Positions 26,501-41,031 of a stretch of DNA of 64,000 bases are shown piece by piece. Made by a program: the position numbers and the translations under genes. The notes under the pieces are model-generated. The model searched no databases and was not told where the DNA came from. It saw nothing but the letters and a program-made list of their open reading frames with translations. The DNA comes from Kryptolebias marmoratus (lineage: Eukaryota; Chordata; Actinopteri; Cyprinodontiformes; Rivulidae): NCBI RefSeq assembly GCF_001649575.2, contig NC_051434.1:14189370-14253369 (forward strand), in the 5' to 3' direction. Every line of letters begins with the position of its first letter. The stretch's first letter is position 1.

Positions 26501-28489
26501 GAAGTGGCACATATGTACTTTTGATTGTTTACTTTGACTCGACTCTTTACAGAATAATTTGTCACAAGGGGTAGGGGTTAAAATGTTTTACTATGAAATG
26601 GACACTACTTCAAAAAGCCAATGCAGCAGCCGTGGCCTTAATGCCGTTGAGTCAACAGACGAAAAGGTATAAATCAGCACAAGGTCAATATGCCCTACAT
26701 GCCAATACATAACTAAACTTAGGACAAAAAGAAAGGAAATTTGCATGTGGTTTGATTATTTCTTTGTTGTAACAATGCTTTTTGGCAATAACTCTTATAC
26801 TGTTTATTTCCCCTTAAATGGTGCCACTATGGTAGGAAAATGCATTTGTGGGTTGAGCAGCAGAGTTGAGTATGTGGGTCGCACCCATAAAAAACTGGCC
26901 AAAACTTATCGGCCAATGCCAAACAGCTTACATTTCCCTAAAAAATCTGGCACCATTTAAAGTGAAATAAACGGACTTTCCATTAGCATGAGAGTTATTG
27001 CCAAGAAGCATTGTTACAAACACAAATTTTCTTACTTTTTATGCTAAGTTTAGTTATCTTGCTTGCAACAGACTTTGGCATTTAGTGTTATTTTCTATGG
27101 TTTTCACAAAACTTAAAAAATAATACATCCAAATACACCAAAGTAGGTTCTAAAGAGATTACTGTGACAATGAACTATTTTTAATGAAGAAAATGCTTAC
27201 AGTGGAGAGTTTATTTGTTCACGTCATTTATAACCCTTTGTCTTAAATGTTCCCCTGAAACATCTGTGTTTGTAGGGCGAGATAGCCCTACCATTTCATC
27301 CTCTTACTTCCACTAAAAAGATTAGGACAATATCCAAAATGTAGGGGTAGGCAGCTTGTTCTACAAATTTTGACATGAAGATAGGCTACAGTAAAAAAAA
27401 GCTAGTACAGTTAACTAGCTCAATATCATATGCATACACTACTTGGATGGCTTGGTTAGCTGGCAAGGTTAGTGATGTGCTCTAAGTTTTGTTATAGTTT
27501 AATGGCATTATGAGCTGACATTTGGGGTCATGCAAAGAGAGGATTGAGTTTGTCATTAATTTCTTGTTTCTCATCGGCTCCCAAAATCCTTATCTGTAAA
27601 ACAAATCGATAAAGATCTAATTTGACAAGTCGTTGCAAGATTGCAGCCTTCTATCTTTAAGGAATTACTTTTTGCCATAGACTTGGAAGGAATGGTCTAA
27701 TCTTGCCTCACTTTGGCTTAAGACACACTTTTTAAATTACACATAATTGATTTCTCAAACTCTTGGCTATTTCTTCAAACATTTTAAAGACTTCTCCATT
27801 GGGAGTTTTCATTTTCTGTGTATTAACCAAGCTGATTAAAGTCATTGTAACACACATTACCTTGGTGCTTGGTCTTTGCTTAAAATATTGTGTTTTTTCC
27901 AATCTATTAAATTAACAACAGATGGTTAGGACCATTTAATCAAATAGTTTCAAACTCATAAATTGAGCAACGTGCTGAAGCATAGGGAACAGGTTTTTTT
28001 TTACTATATGAGCAAGACGTAGATAAAGGCTGAGATACTGAATTGTGTCTGAACTCCTCCTACAAATGTGATCTGTTACTACCATTCCTTCTGTCAAAGG
28101 CTGTTTCTCTCCAGCCTGTTCTCATTTGTGGTTCCACTATGGTTGAATGAGCCACCAAATGCTGTCAAGAACATCTCTTCACGGCACACCTCTAATACCC
28201 TAACATTTCCAACTCATACTTTACACTCTTCAGATGAAATTCAGTACTTCTGCCAAACCTCTGTACATTGAAGTGTCTGCTGAATATCTGGATATAATGC
28301 AAAGCAAGAGGCCTTTTGATATCCTTCCAAACGTTGCCGAGCATTATGTCCTTGTAGCTGCTCGACAATGATTTGTGTCAAACGGATTTCAGCAACTTAA
28401 ACTAAAAGAGAGCAACCAAAAAACACACCTGCCAAATCCGCTTCATTTTCTCTGTCTGTTAGCAAAATATCTAATGAATCACAGGACAG

Positions 28490-28690
28490 ATTTAAATAAA
28501 ACTCTCAGAAATGAATCACTGTTTGTACAACTATAGCTGACTTTTGGGGTCAACCTTGGGAAAAACAAAAATGATTATAACTCAACTAATTCTTCAGATA
28601 GTGAGCTGAACGTTGGTGTGGTAATAGCCGAGAGTCATCCCCAACAAATAATGTGAGCACTGAATGATTGTGTGAGATATTTTTTTAAAG
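28490..28690 (+). repeat. Dispersed repeat family A, copy 4 (partial)
   Basis: It contains 'actctcagaaatgaatcact', 'tttggggtcaacc', 'ttataactcaac', 'ggtgtggtaatagccgag' and 'catccccaaca' in family order. The 5' part is missing. Confidence 0.65.
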
Positions 28691-31427
28691 CTTTCGTATG
28701 CAAAGCTTTAAAGGAACACCTCAATAAGTTTTTTTTTGGTTTTATTTAAAGATGAAAAAAAAAAGAAAACACAGGCAGATAAAATCAAACACTTTGTTTA
28801 GATAAAATCTGCTTTTCTTGAAGGGCAAATATGTTATTTGGAGGAACTGAAAGCTTTTACAGCTTTACTAATGCTGCTGAACTGTCAGAATTAGCAGTGC
28901 AGTTCTTTTCATCCCACTGGAACTGGTATACTCAATGCAGATGCACACTGAGCTTAGTACGCATCCACACAAGCATGCCCATCCATCTACATTAAATGTG
29001 TTACAGACCATTTAAAGGCATTACGACTGGCAAAACACATTTTTACTTGTTTCTCTTTTATACCGTCCCACCACAAACATCACACAGGACATGCGTCACC
29101 TACTCCTATAAGGCAAGTAAAGTTTTTTAACCAAAGGCTGAACCCAGAGAAGATGCCACAGTTTTCTTTGCATACAATAATATGCAAAAATTGTTGGGGT
29201 TTTCACTCCTACAACCCCAAACCTAAGTAAACATGCTGGCTTCCAAACCATACACAGTCACACTACAAAGACACGTCAGACAGGGCTTGGGGTTATGCTT
29301 TCTCAGCAGCGGATGAGTGATTTGAAACGAAAGGGAGAATTTGCGGGCAAGTATTGTACATTCGCGAGACTTTGAGTCAATTTGGGGTTCAACTGTGGAC
29401 TGCAGGCTGCCATTCTTCTTACTTGGGACAGATCATGCATTTTTTATTTGACAGCCTTCATTCCCCCATGCTCTTTCACTGCTCTACTTTGCTACTCACT
29501 ACATTGCTATTAGAAATGCACTGTTCAAAACAGAAAATGGAAAGATGGATGCTTGTTGCAAGGAGAGGAATAAACGAGAGAGAAAGACTTTCCCTTTGAT
29601 CAGAGATTTAAGGGTTGTTTGACGATTCACACGATAACCTCCTTCCCTACTGTCTTGCTTGCCAGTAGCCTTCTCCATTGCTCAGCTGAAAAACAAAGGC
29701 AGAAGTCCTCCATCTGGTTGCAGTTTGGATCCTGTGCCAGTTTGAGTGGGAGTGATATAGAGACCTCCAAGGGGCTTACAACAACAACAGCTCACACTCG
29801 AGAAGACTCGTCGCATATTTCCAGCTACTGTAGCAATAAACACACTCACCCAAACATACTCGCTGACCTATGGCCATATAGAGAGAAAACCAAGAATAAA
29901 ACTAATAAATTTATGATGTTCTGAAATTTGGTAAATGGTTAAACTGTGAGAAAGCTCAAAGAGGACCTTGTTTAATGACCATTGAAACGAACAGTGACGG
30001 CTTGTCTCATGTTGTTTGAATGGAGTTTGTCTCTCCACACCTGTGGAACTAACACCTGAGGGACTAAAGTCAGATGTCCTGCAAAAATATTTGGTGGAAT
30101 GAAAGAGGGGCGTGGATCTTTTTGGAGGGTCATATCTTAAGACCCACATGTAGTTTGGCTTATTAAAAGGCAGGTTTGGAGAACAAGATAATATCTTTGG
30201 TGGAACTCCTTATCTTCATTTCTTCCTGTTCTTACAGAAGAAATGTAGCCCACGTACTTGTGAATCTCTCAAAACAAAACACATAGTAAAGGTCAAGAAA
30301 TCAAAGCAATACATGTCAGTAAAGTGAGATATGATCTTACTCTGGGAGAGAAAATGTAACAGCCATAGGAATATTTCCATGTGTTAAATTAAATGAGGAG
30401 ATTTAAGCTTTTCTGTGCATTAGGAATCATGTGTCTTCATTGTGCATGAAAACCTGTTGAAGTTTTTCCTTTTTTTTAAATGCTAAAACATTTTTCTGCT
30501 TTTTCTTTTTGTTCTCACCCGACAATAGTGTCATGCCAAAGGTTTTATGAGGGCAGTGAGGATCAGAAGCCAGAATGTGGTATGGAAATGGGCCTGGTAG
30601 CATTAGGGGATTGGTTGAGGCTTTCCACTGATGCAAACACTCCCCTCTGTTTCTCACTCTCCATTTCCTTGAAGTCAAGGATTATTTTCTCTAGGCCTTT
30701 TGCAAATGTGGTTAAGGCTGTGACTTGATTTTGTACAGTGTAAAAATGTGTGTGTCTCCTATTACATTCTTCACTTAATTTTTGCCAAGGAGACGAAATT
30801 GTTCAAGTGTAATTCTACTTGACATTTAAGTCATGTAGCCTTTCTTCTTGAGCCAAGTCAAAGGCATGGCTGTAGGAATGGCAAAGCCTATTTCACAACT
30901 GGTTCTGCTATATGGTCCAACATGAAATAATAAAAGAAATGTTTGAATTGCAAGACCATTGGGTACAGACATTCATGGTTCTCAGAGGATGAATCAAAAG
31001 TATTCTAGCAAGCTCCAAAATTTCTTTTACGTGTAGCACCACTAACTAACCAAAGCTTTAATTTTGAAATATCTCATTAGCTACAACATTTATGCTTTTC
31101 TGACAATGTAGTCTAAAGATGTTCACTTCTTTTACTACACTTTGGATATATGGTTCAGTTTTGATAATATAGCAATACATTTAGCATTTAGCATTGCAGA
31201 AATATTGGTCTACCAGATATTAGCTTTAAGCTTTGACCTAACTTTAGTGACTGCTTTAGTTTCTTTTTAATAGCAGAAAAGCTTTTTAAAGCAAAATTCT
31301 TGTCTTTTTAATGAGGAGGGGAAACCCAAGGCCTTTTCACAATATGGCTCCTTGATATGAGACCGTCTTTATGCATCAACTTTTATCCTTGACATTACTT
31401 AGGGAATGACGTCATCAATGCAAACTA

Positions 31428-31500
31428 GTCAGTGACAGCTCACCAACTCAGCTCTGTGACTACCTTCCTAACCATCTTAGAGGCATATTAGTGGGCTGCC
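31428..31500 (+). repeat. Dispersed repeat family B, copy 2
   Basis: Second occurrence of 'ctcaccaactcagctct' followed by 'gaggcatattagtgg'; homologous to 2940-3015. The family was not recognised. Confidence 0.35.
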
Positions 31501-33774
31501 ACAGTTGTGATTCAAAGGTAACATAGACCCTGTTTTAAGGTGTTTTGTAAAAAGGGAAACACCTATTTTGGGGGGATCTCATCTATTTTTAGTTGACTTA
31601 TTAAAACCTGAAGAAACAGATGAGTGTAGCGGTGCCCCAATTAAAAACACAGCTCAGTAAATTGGCGTGATGTACGGTCTTTATATGTTATTCTTCAACC
31701 CGGCAATACGCAGAGCAAAACTGAACCATGTTTGGAGGATTAACAAAGTCTTAATATTACTAACATTGAAATATTGTTCTGGTAGAACAACTGCAAACTA
31801 TATTAAAATTAATACATTACTTTATAAAATTGTACTTTTCTATTTGTAATATTTTTTTCTGAGTTTACACAGATTTCTTTGACTACTGTTGCATTCTACA
31901 GCCCAAGCAATGATGATAATGTGGAATAAAAATAGAATTTAAAAATTTGAGCTATATATAAGAAGTTTCCTGATCAGAATGAAAAAATATTAGCATGTGT
32001 AATTTTAAAGATTTATGCTTTTAAGAGTGTGTTTTGTCTTTACTTTACAACTTTCAAAATCATTTGTTTAATTAGGGTAAGCCATTTGGAGAAATAAAAA
32101 CATCACCAGGAGATAATTACTAAACTGGCATTGTTTTCAGAAAAGCAATTATCTGAAGCAGAAGGTCCAACTTTAATGCAAAGTGGTTTACAACTCCTAA
32201 TGAGGCTAATACACTTAATTTTCTTAACAAACATAACAACATATTAACTAATTTAATCTTCTTCTCCAAACTGATTTTAAAAGAAGCTTTGACAAATCAT
32301 CTTCATGGTAAAAATAACAAAAAATATCCCTAAAATTATCTGACATGAGAACTGACCCCCTGAACCTTCCAAGCACTTTGTAATTGGCCACGTTTCCTGG
32401 GTCACAGTGGGTCACAGTGAACACACAGCTGGAAGCGGGGAGGCAGTGATGGTCTGGTGGCTTTTGACTGACAGATACTTAGCTGGTAGGCAGATGCCAG
32501 CTGAAAAATGTGAAGGTAGCAAACAGGCTGAAAGTTCAAAGAGAAGCTTAAACATTGCTTGCTTTTACAGAGCAACAAGGTCACATTCCTCCCTTTGGTA
32601 TAGGCTTATAAATTCTTCCAGAGATGTTGGAGAACAAGTTGGGAACAGAGAATGAAGGTTCTTAGTCTCATGGATACATCTTGATGCAGAACTGTTAGTT
32701 AATTTTCAGTCATGTTGAATCAGATGAAACAAAAGCCAGTTTTGTTTTGTTGTGTTTTTTTCCATTGAACTTTGCCCATTTATATCTACCAGTGGGCTGA
32801 CGAAGGGCAAATAACTCAATGGATCAAGCTGCATCCAAAAATGTGGCCAAGCTCCGGGCTACCCCACAACACACAATTCTTCCCCTCATTCAGACTTTAA
32901 TCTTTATTCCTCTTTGATATCAAAGGCAGAATTGCTAATGTGGGAGGAATGAAAAGAGGGAGTTGAAGAGTTAGAAATAAGAGGGGGGGAGTAATGGGGA
33001 AATAATTGGGGAAATATGGTTTCCAAAGCTGCCTTTTTTTTTGTGAAGCTGAGAGACGAATTTAGGTTTGGAGATCAAACAATGTAGAGTTTTTTATGTT
33101 CTGAGACCACAGTGAATGAAAAAGCTGAGGTTTCCTGCAGCAGCCTGCACTCTGTCATCCGAAGTCATTGTGCAGCGCTCCTTTTCTAACTTTCCTTTTT
33201 TTCCCTCCACAATCTCCTGTTATTTAAGCTGCTTTGTCAGTTGTAAGACATCACTTTGGGCTTTGCTGCATTTGGTGGAAACAATTCAAATTCCTAATTA
33301 GGATTTGGAAGATATCACTTGCTTTGACAGTTCAAAGAGCACCCTGTTAAACCTGTGTCTCGTGTCGGTAAAAAGAAAGAAAAAAGAAAAAAACCTCCAG
33401 AAATTATCTGATAAATCACTGTTTAAACTGACTCTACAGTTGCAGAGTGTCAAGTGTTTAACTGAGCAAAACCTGCTGCGTGTAAAGTTTGATGGATCAT
33501 TAACTGGAGTGTATCCCAGAGGAAATGACACATTTTCTTACTCATGATTTCTTTCAAACAAATACATTTAGTCTGGAGGCATGTGTCTATCTGAGATACC
33601 AACTGATCATCTTACCTGTAAATTAATATATGTGGTGTAAGTTGCTACCCAACTCCGACTTCTTCTGCTTTAATCACCCAAATATACAAATTAAGCAAAG
33701 ACATGCATCATACAATGACATGCTGATGAAAGCAACACTCGTGCCATTTTTAAAAATCTAAAAAAGCAAAATAA

Positions 33775-33835
33775 AATATATAATATATTAAATATAAATG
33801 TATTAATAAATATAATATTATTAATATAATATTTG
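33775..33835. repeat. AT-rich low-complexity tract
   Basis: Sixty bases made almost only of A and T in mixed TAATA and ATATT words. Confidence 0.8.
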
Positions 33836-36800
33836 GTGTAGACTGAGTTGAAAAAAGAGAGACACTGGTATGTTTGGTGATTAAGATTAATTCCCGTCTG
33901 ATATAATAAGTCAGCCCAGTTTTAACTTGGGTAAACGAGAGAAAAGGAAATGTTTAGGACTCTGAAAATGGAGTTGTCTTGTTTCAGTAGAGGCCTTGTT
34001 TGTATGCTACAGCTTTTTCCATAACTGGATAAAAGAGAATGTAGGAGAACACTATCATAGCCTGCAATTCATTAGGACTTATCACTAAACATGTTAGTTT
34101 TATTACGTCTATCGCCCCACAGTCTGAGGGCACATTTATAGATCCACTAGATAACTTTAACAATATACATCTGCCTGAAACAGAATGCAATATGCACAGC
34201 TACATTGGGTTTATAGCAGAAATACATTTTATGTTACTACAGTAACCGACAAGCCATAAACCAAACTCTGGCTCACTGGTTCCTTGTGTGTTTCAGTCCA
34301 GTCCAACTTCCAATGATGGCTGCATTTATCTATTAGAGAAAATAATAAAAAAAAACTGTACTGTCATAAAAATGTTCAAAGTCAGTACAGGGCAAAAATC
34401 ATATTGTCCCTTGTTTTACAATGGTTAGTGATACTGCAATTGAATCGCATACTTCACTGTATTTTTTCACTTTCAAAACCAAGCGATTTAGTTTTTATCC
34501 TGAACACACTAAGTGTGAGTTACAACCAAGTTAAAAGGTCATGAAATTATTAAAAATGTTGAGTAAAATTAAACTCAGGTTCAAGTCTGTGTCACAGTTT
34601 GTGTTTATTTATGATGTTTTGTAAATTATTTTTGAAAGTTCTTTTTTCTTTAGTACTGTGAGTTCTGGTGTTTTTACAGGTACATTCTTGATATTTGTTG
34701 TTGTACCTTCATTAACAGCAGATGTCCTCCGTTGTCCTTCACTATGGTTTCTCACATACCACCTCTGTTCCATTTGTAATCAGCACACTTGTTAGATTCA
34801 CTAATCTCCACTTTTTGTAAATTCTACATTTTTCTCAGTTTTGATATTCCTGTTCTGCATTTTGGACCATTGACGTGTTACATATTCTGGAGCAAGACTA
34901 CGATGTGTTTTTAGATTTCTTTATGAAAAGAGAGGATGAGGAATTTAATTGCAAACTTCAGTTTTGCAGCTAGACGTCACAAAATCCTGCAACTTGTTTC
35001 TTTAAGATTGTCATTTTGTGTTACTTTTGTTCTATAAATTGATTTTGATGAGTTACCATAAGGGCAAATGTGTGTGTTCTCGGAAATATCTCTCCTGTAA
35101 ACTGATCGAAACTAATCAGAAGTCACCCTACAGCCAACTTTAACGTTGGGGGAAAAAGTTCAGACAGAACAGCATGCCTATCAGCCAGATGTTTCAAAGA
35201 CCCTACACTATTTTTGAACAACACGTGCACCTTGTGCTGCTTGCGAAGACAGCAGCACCAGTCTCTGTGTCTGCTTTGATTTATTTGCTCTGGATAGGCC
35301 CTGTGTTAGAAGCCTGGCCTCTTGTGCCTCTCACCATCTCATCATCCGCCCACAGAAAAACGTTCACATCCAAGGATGTGTCTCATTCCCATGTCTGCGC
35401 TGTAAGTTTTATTCCTTTCTAACTCTCGTATTCCTCCCACCAACTCTCCCGTCCTCTTCAACTGCCAAGTGGAGACAAAGAAGCTGCTTCAGCCCTCCTT
35501 TGGTATGGTGATTATCTGAGCGAGGGCCCATGATTCTAAACTCACTCCAGACTCTCAAGAATGTCCCCCTCCGTCTGGCTGCCAGGTCTGAGATAAACAC
35601 ATCTGATTATGAGAATCACCTTTTAATGAACTGTTCGATGCATGTGGATTGATGTTGTCTTGTATCGTAACATCTTAAAATGGGTCCGATTATACTAGAT
35701 AGGCTGATATAACCTGATGAAAGTGCAGAGCAGAGATCCAGCTATTCAACAACAGGTTTTTGTTTACACTTAATTTTAGCCATTTTGTAAAATGAGGCAG
35801 TTATTATTACATCTGTCCTTACAAAGGCAGAATACAAGATTTTATTGGGTCTTGGCAGCACTGCAGAAATTCCATGAGACAGGTGGACAAGGAAATTAAT
35901 TTCATTCAACACTAGACAATAATCTAAATGGTTATCAAGTTGATTTTTTCTCATATATTTTCTCATGGACTCTGCTCAAGTTTTGCATTCTGAGAAACAA
36001 ACGTACTCTTTTACAGATCAATAAACCTCCAATTTTTTTCTGTGCTCTCAGTAGTATCACTGCTTTCTATTAAATGAGTCAAACATAGGAAAAACACACT
36101 GTCAGATAGAAGGCAGACAATATCAAATAAAGGCATCTTGGAGTGATATCACTTTGGGAACGGTTACACAGCAAGGTTTGCCCTCTCCTTGAACTCTACC
36201 AGACTGACAATGTCGCCTGTTGTAGCCTTTCATCTTCATCATCTTGTCTAATTACAACTAGAACATTCCATTGTGTGTGTGTCTCCGATCACCTTCTGAT
36301 AACATGGGCTGGAAAGATAAGAGAGGAAGAATGGGGGAGATCTGGTTTTAATATAAAAGCAGAAGCCCTGGTGTAATAAATATCAGAGAAGCAAACTGAC
36401 CAGGGAGCTGCCCTGATTATGATTAGTGTTAGGACAGCGAATGGGTGTTGACATTATGGGTGGGAAGGTCGGGGGGGGGGACAGCCTCAGAGACCAGGAG
36501 ACAAAGAGATAGACAGAAAACAGACTTTCTCTTTCTCACCATTTTAAGTTCTTAGGGAGGAAATGATGTGTTAACCCCCGTATCTATGAGGCACACTTCT
36601 ATTATCCTCCTCCAGGCTTGAGCTGATTTATTCCTTCTTCTTCTTCTTACTAAACTGCTGAGGACTTGCACTTTTATTTTGAGTCTTCCATTTGCTTTAT
36701 TTCATCATAACAGGATAATCCATACATGTAAGACCTAGCAAATGAAAGGTGACACTATCACGTGCTCTGTTTAAATTAAGTTGGTAAAATTCTTAAAAGG

Positions 36801-36889
36801 AATGCATAAAAATCAAATATCTTGTCTTGAAAAATGACAAAAGTTACAGCCGCTCTGGTCAAATCTTGAAATCAGCTTTAGGTCAGATT

Positions 36890-37105
36890 GTACAAACTGA
36901 TCTGTTAGCACTCAGAGTAGAGGTTAGGAATGACGCTCAGCTACTACCAGAGCAAATTTTAATTCAGTGTCTGTAAAAATGGTTTATTATAGCCATTTAT
37001 TGTTTTCTTAAACTGATTACCTGTGGCAACACTTTTGAATTAAGTTGACTCCGAAAGTTACTGAATTGTAGATGTATATTCAATAATTTCTGTGTAAAGG
37101 TTTTA
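36890..37105 (-). repeat. Dispersed repeat family A, copy 5 (partial)
   Basis: The minus strand carries the 'acatctacaattcagtaa', 'ggagtcaacttaattcaa', 'aaatggctataa' and 'tggtagtagctgagcgtca' landmarks in order. Confidence 0.6.
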
Positions 37106-37312
37106 TCAAAATCTTCTAATGAGATTTAAGAAACCAGGATGTATATGTTGGTTATTGCTGTGTTTGTTTATAAAAAGTGTAATGATAACAAGTTTCTTCT
37201 CAACTACAGATTGTTCTCCACTAACCTGGAGAACAATATGTACTTTTTCAGGCAGGCATCTGTGAGCTAGTCTTCAGGTGATGCTGATTCCAAGCAAGAC
37301 ATCTAAACAGTG

Positions 37313-37840
37313 AGTGAGGAACCAATAGGCAGATTGTGGTATCAGTGATGCAGATGCTGTATTGGGCTGTTGAGGTGAACAGAGAGCTAAAGCAAAGGAT
37401 GAAGCTATTGAGTTACCACCTAATCTATGTCCCAATCCTTACCTATGGTTTTGAACTATGAGTAAGAACTGAAGTGTGGTGAGGCTGATCCTTGAGGATA
37501 GAGTGAGGACATCTGCTGAATGTAAGGAGTTTAGAATAGAGTCACTGCTGCTCTGCATTGAAAGGAGCATGTTGAGGTAGATTGAAGGCATAATAGAAAT
37601 ACCTTCTGGACATCTTTGTAAAGGGGTGCTTAGGACAGGTCTGACAAAAAGCTACAGGGCAGACCCAAGACTCAATGGAGAAATTAGATTTCTAATCTGC
37701 CTTGGAATTGGCACTGAGGAGGAGAAGGAAGTTGTGGCTGACGAGAGAGAGGATTGGGGATCTTTATTCAAACATTTGCCCGCCATGACAAAGTCTCAAA
37801 TATGTGGTTGCAAATGGACTGATGAAAAGAACAGTCTTTT
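37313..37840 (+). mobile_element. Non-LTR retrotransposon 3' end, heavily decayed
   Basis: The pattern 'gtgaacagagagctaaagca', 'taatctatgtcccaatcctt' and 'acctatggttttgaact' corresponds to the reverse-transcriptase tail motif YVPxLTYGxEL of the same LINE group as at 20176. Several stops and indels break the frame, but the order of segments through 'gaggaggagaaggaagttgt' to the tail is kept. Confidence 0.6.
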
Positions 37841-38289
37841 TTTGTTAGTCGATTTATGAAGCTGGAGATAGATGGAGAACGGAACTGAATCTTTATCAAT
37901 ACAACTACTTGACAAGATATTTCTAGCAATAGCTTAGTAATTCTTATTAAGCTTTTTCCACCAAACAGGTTACAGTGCTAAACCAGGGCCAAGGCTTGCT
38001 TAGTACCGGCTCTTCCTGTTTCCGCTACTGTATGTGTGCTATAGCACAAAAAATAAGTGCTATGTGAGCACCATCTCTTTGCTGAACTATAACAAAGAAC
38101 CGCTTTTGTTCAGAGCTGGAGACAGGCTTATGGAGACTAACAACCAATAAAAAATGGGAGTGCGATGCTTAAAAATCCTGGGTTAGTTTCATATTTACTG
38201 TGTTTGATTTAAGACAAAAAACTTCACTTCAACGTGACTAGAAAGTCAAATTTTCAGTGGGATAACATGAGCTCATAGCCTGTCATTTT

Positions 38290-38610
38290 TCTGCAGGTGG
38301 TGTTTGTGTGAGTGTGTGTTTACATGGGTTTTGTTAACTTTTTAGGACAAATTCTGATATAATCTCTCATCTTGTCAGGACCAGTTCTCGTTTAGACAAA
38401 AGCCCTGTTCTAATAGGGTGGAACGTCATTTTTTGGTTAGGGGTTAGGTTTAGGTCAAAGGTATGAATTGAGTTTAGGCTAGGGCTAGGGTTAGGCATGT
38501 ACTGGAAATAGTTGGGCTTATGGTTTGGCCACAGAAATGAATGAATGTCAGTACAATGTCCTAATTAGAATAGAACTATAAACTTGTGTGTGTGTTTAAT
38601 TCCCAGTCTT
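38290..38610 (+). repeat. Teleost interspersed repeat rich in TTAGG
   Basis: A central run of 'gggttaggtttagg' and 'gctagggttaggcatg' words is flanked by 'aggacaaattctg' and 'aatgaatgtcagtacaatgt', the layout of a common fish dispersed repeat. GT-rich sequence follows. Confidence 0.5.
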
Positions 38611-41010
38611 AATTGTCAGTTTAAGTGTCTTAGAGAACTGCAAAGGCCTACGTTAACCATTACTATTTTCTATTTTCAATCCAGTTGATAAACACTGTTT
38701 TAAGTGCCAGTTGTAAACTCTTTTGGGCTCTTTTAAAATATAGATTAAAAAATAAATTAAAAATCAAATAATAATAAATAAATAAACAGTTAAGAAAGCT
38801 CTAGCACCAGACAGGGTTTACCACTGGAAACCCTTTTGTGGAAAAACAGCTTTCTATAAACTCATTCCTTTTTAAATGCAAATGATCACAGTATATTTGA
38901 AATCACTCCCAGTCATTACACCCTAATACCAAGTTTATCAGTTACCAAAAGCAGTTCATAACAAAAGCACATATTTGTTTGTGAGAGACATTTGACCAAA
39001 ACTAGAAATCAAAATAGACTTCACCGTACACTATGGTGACATATTTTTATGCAGTTGCTGCTAGTAGACCCATGCATGTATTTATGGCTCGCAGCACACA
39101 TATACAGCCCTGGGGGCTATATCTCAGGACAAATTCACAAGTTAAACCAGACATCAGCTGTAGTAATACATGTTTGTGTGAAATGAGACTGGGCAAAATC
39201 CCAGCACTTCACTTGTCATAAGTTTCTGACACTTCCCAGAGCTCCTAATACCGTCTGGTCTGACCTGTCTCTGGTGGCTCTTACAGCCCTACATAGGTCC
39301 TGGCTTGTGCTCACTGTACAGCACCCACGGGACACATCAACTGGTTTTCTCACCGTTTTTACATGGTCTAGCATGTACATTTCAGCAGCCAAATAGCTTC
39401 TTTTATACGTTTCATGCTCCAAAAGCAGACTGATTGTGACTGCAAAGATGTAGCCACAGTAAAAAATCCACTTATCACATGCTTGCACTACTGACACTGA
39501 ATGCTTGTTTCAACAGTTCTGCAACTTACTGCTTGGAAAGTCTTGAAAAATGATGACATAGAACCCCAGGGAGGGTTTCTGAAGATCATTCTTCATTTCG
39601 CCCTTCTCTCTTTTTTCTGTTTTTTCTATTCCCCCTCCCCAAAATTTTAATTTAGTGCCACCTTTACAACGATCTTTATACAGAACATGTCCACACACAC
39701 ATACACAAAAGCAATTATACTCACACACAGACACAGAGTCATGTTTATACATCCCAGCAGTAGATTTTTGGAGGTGTGAGGCCTGAACTGGCAGGGTCTT
39801 CTTACACAGCCAGCAGCCTTAGCCAGCAGCTAATAAAGACTTGCATTGATCCTGATGGGTGGGGTGGGCTTCAGCAAGGACCACAGTCAGATTGAGCTAT
39901 GTGTTGCATGTTGGTGGTCTGAGTAACAGTATGAGGTGCTTTGTCCACTCTTTTTAAGCTGGCAAGCGCTGAATTCAAGAGCAACCAGCTGGGGATTTAA
40001 GTGAGTTATCAATCAACCAGGGATCAGTGAACTGTTAATGGTCCTCATCTTGGATTCAAGTCATCCAATGAGCATTTAAAATAATAATGGATGAGTGAAC
40101 AAGTGATTTATAGACAGAAAGGAATCTATCAAGTTATTTTTATTATCCAGAGTGTGGAAACAAAATTTAAAAAAATAGGAGAAGAGACTTTGTGTCGTTC
40201 TAAATATCAATCTACCTTTTACAGTTTGAATCTCTACCCTCCTTGGATTGTTATTACAACCACCAATTTTTAGAGAGTGTTTTTTAAGAGTAGAGTTTAT
40301 CCATTTGTCATTCTTAAGAAGTTTTTTTCTAGTCAAATACAACTTTTTACCAATTCCAAACACTTATTACTGGGGTGGCAACAACAGTGCTCCTCTCTCA
40401 TTAAAACAGACACCAGTTTCTGTGTGTAATTTAAGTCCTCAAACTTCTTAAAAAGATAAGTTCACTTTTATGAACCTAACCAAACTCTGTTCCAGTTAAT
40501 GCCAAAGGTGCTCACTGAGGTCAGGGCATCACAGTGCTTGGTGGAATAGAATGGGGCCATCTCAAAAGTGTTAACACACAAAGTTGAAAGTATAACGTTT
40601 ACAAAAGTATCTATGCAGAAGCATTAAACATTAACTATCGTTTTTGGGTTGGTTTTTCTTTTCAAATAAAAAAAAAATACAGAGTTAAAGCGATCACACT
40701 CTTGGAGATCTACAGTATGTTTTATCCTACATGCGGTTCTTTCACTCAGTTAAAGTTATTAAAAAATGTTTAGAAACAAATGGAAATCCAGAGCAATTAC
40801 AACATTATTGTCACTAACGGACACTAACACAGAGCACCTTTTTTGAATCAACTGTTATATAATAGTCTTTTTTTTATTCTCTTTCACAATAAGTGGTGGC
40901 ATTGTAACTCTAAAGTGGTCACTAAACCAAAGTTTCCCTACCACACTTAATGCTTACTAACACTGCTAATCAGAGATTCCGCATTACATCGTGACTTTTT
41001 GTTATTTCTA

Positions 41011-41031
41011 TTGTTTGTTTGTTTGTTTGTT
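41011..41031 (+). repeat. TTTG tetranucleotide repeat
   Basis: Five consecutive units of TTGT. Confidence 0.85.

Noticed and set aside
38440..38500. Possible interstitial telomere array
   Set aside because: The TTAGGG-like words are irregular and few, and they sit within a known type of fish dispersed repeat.
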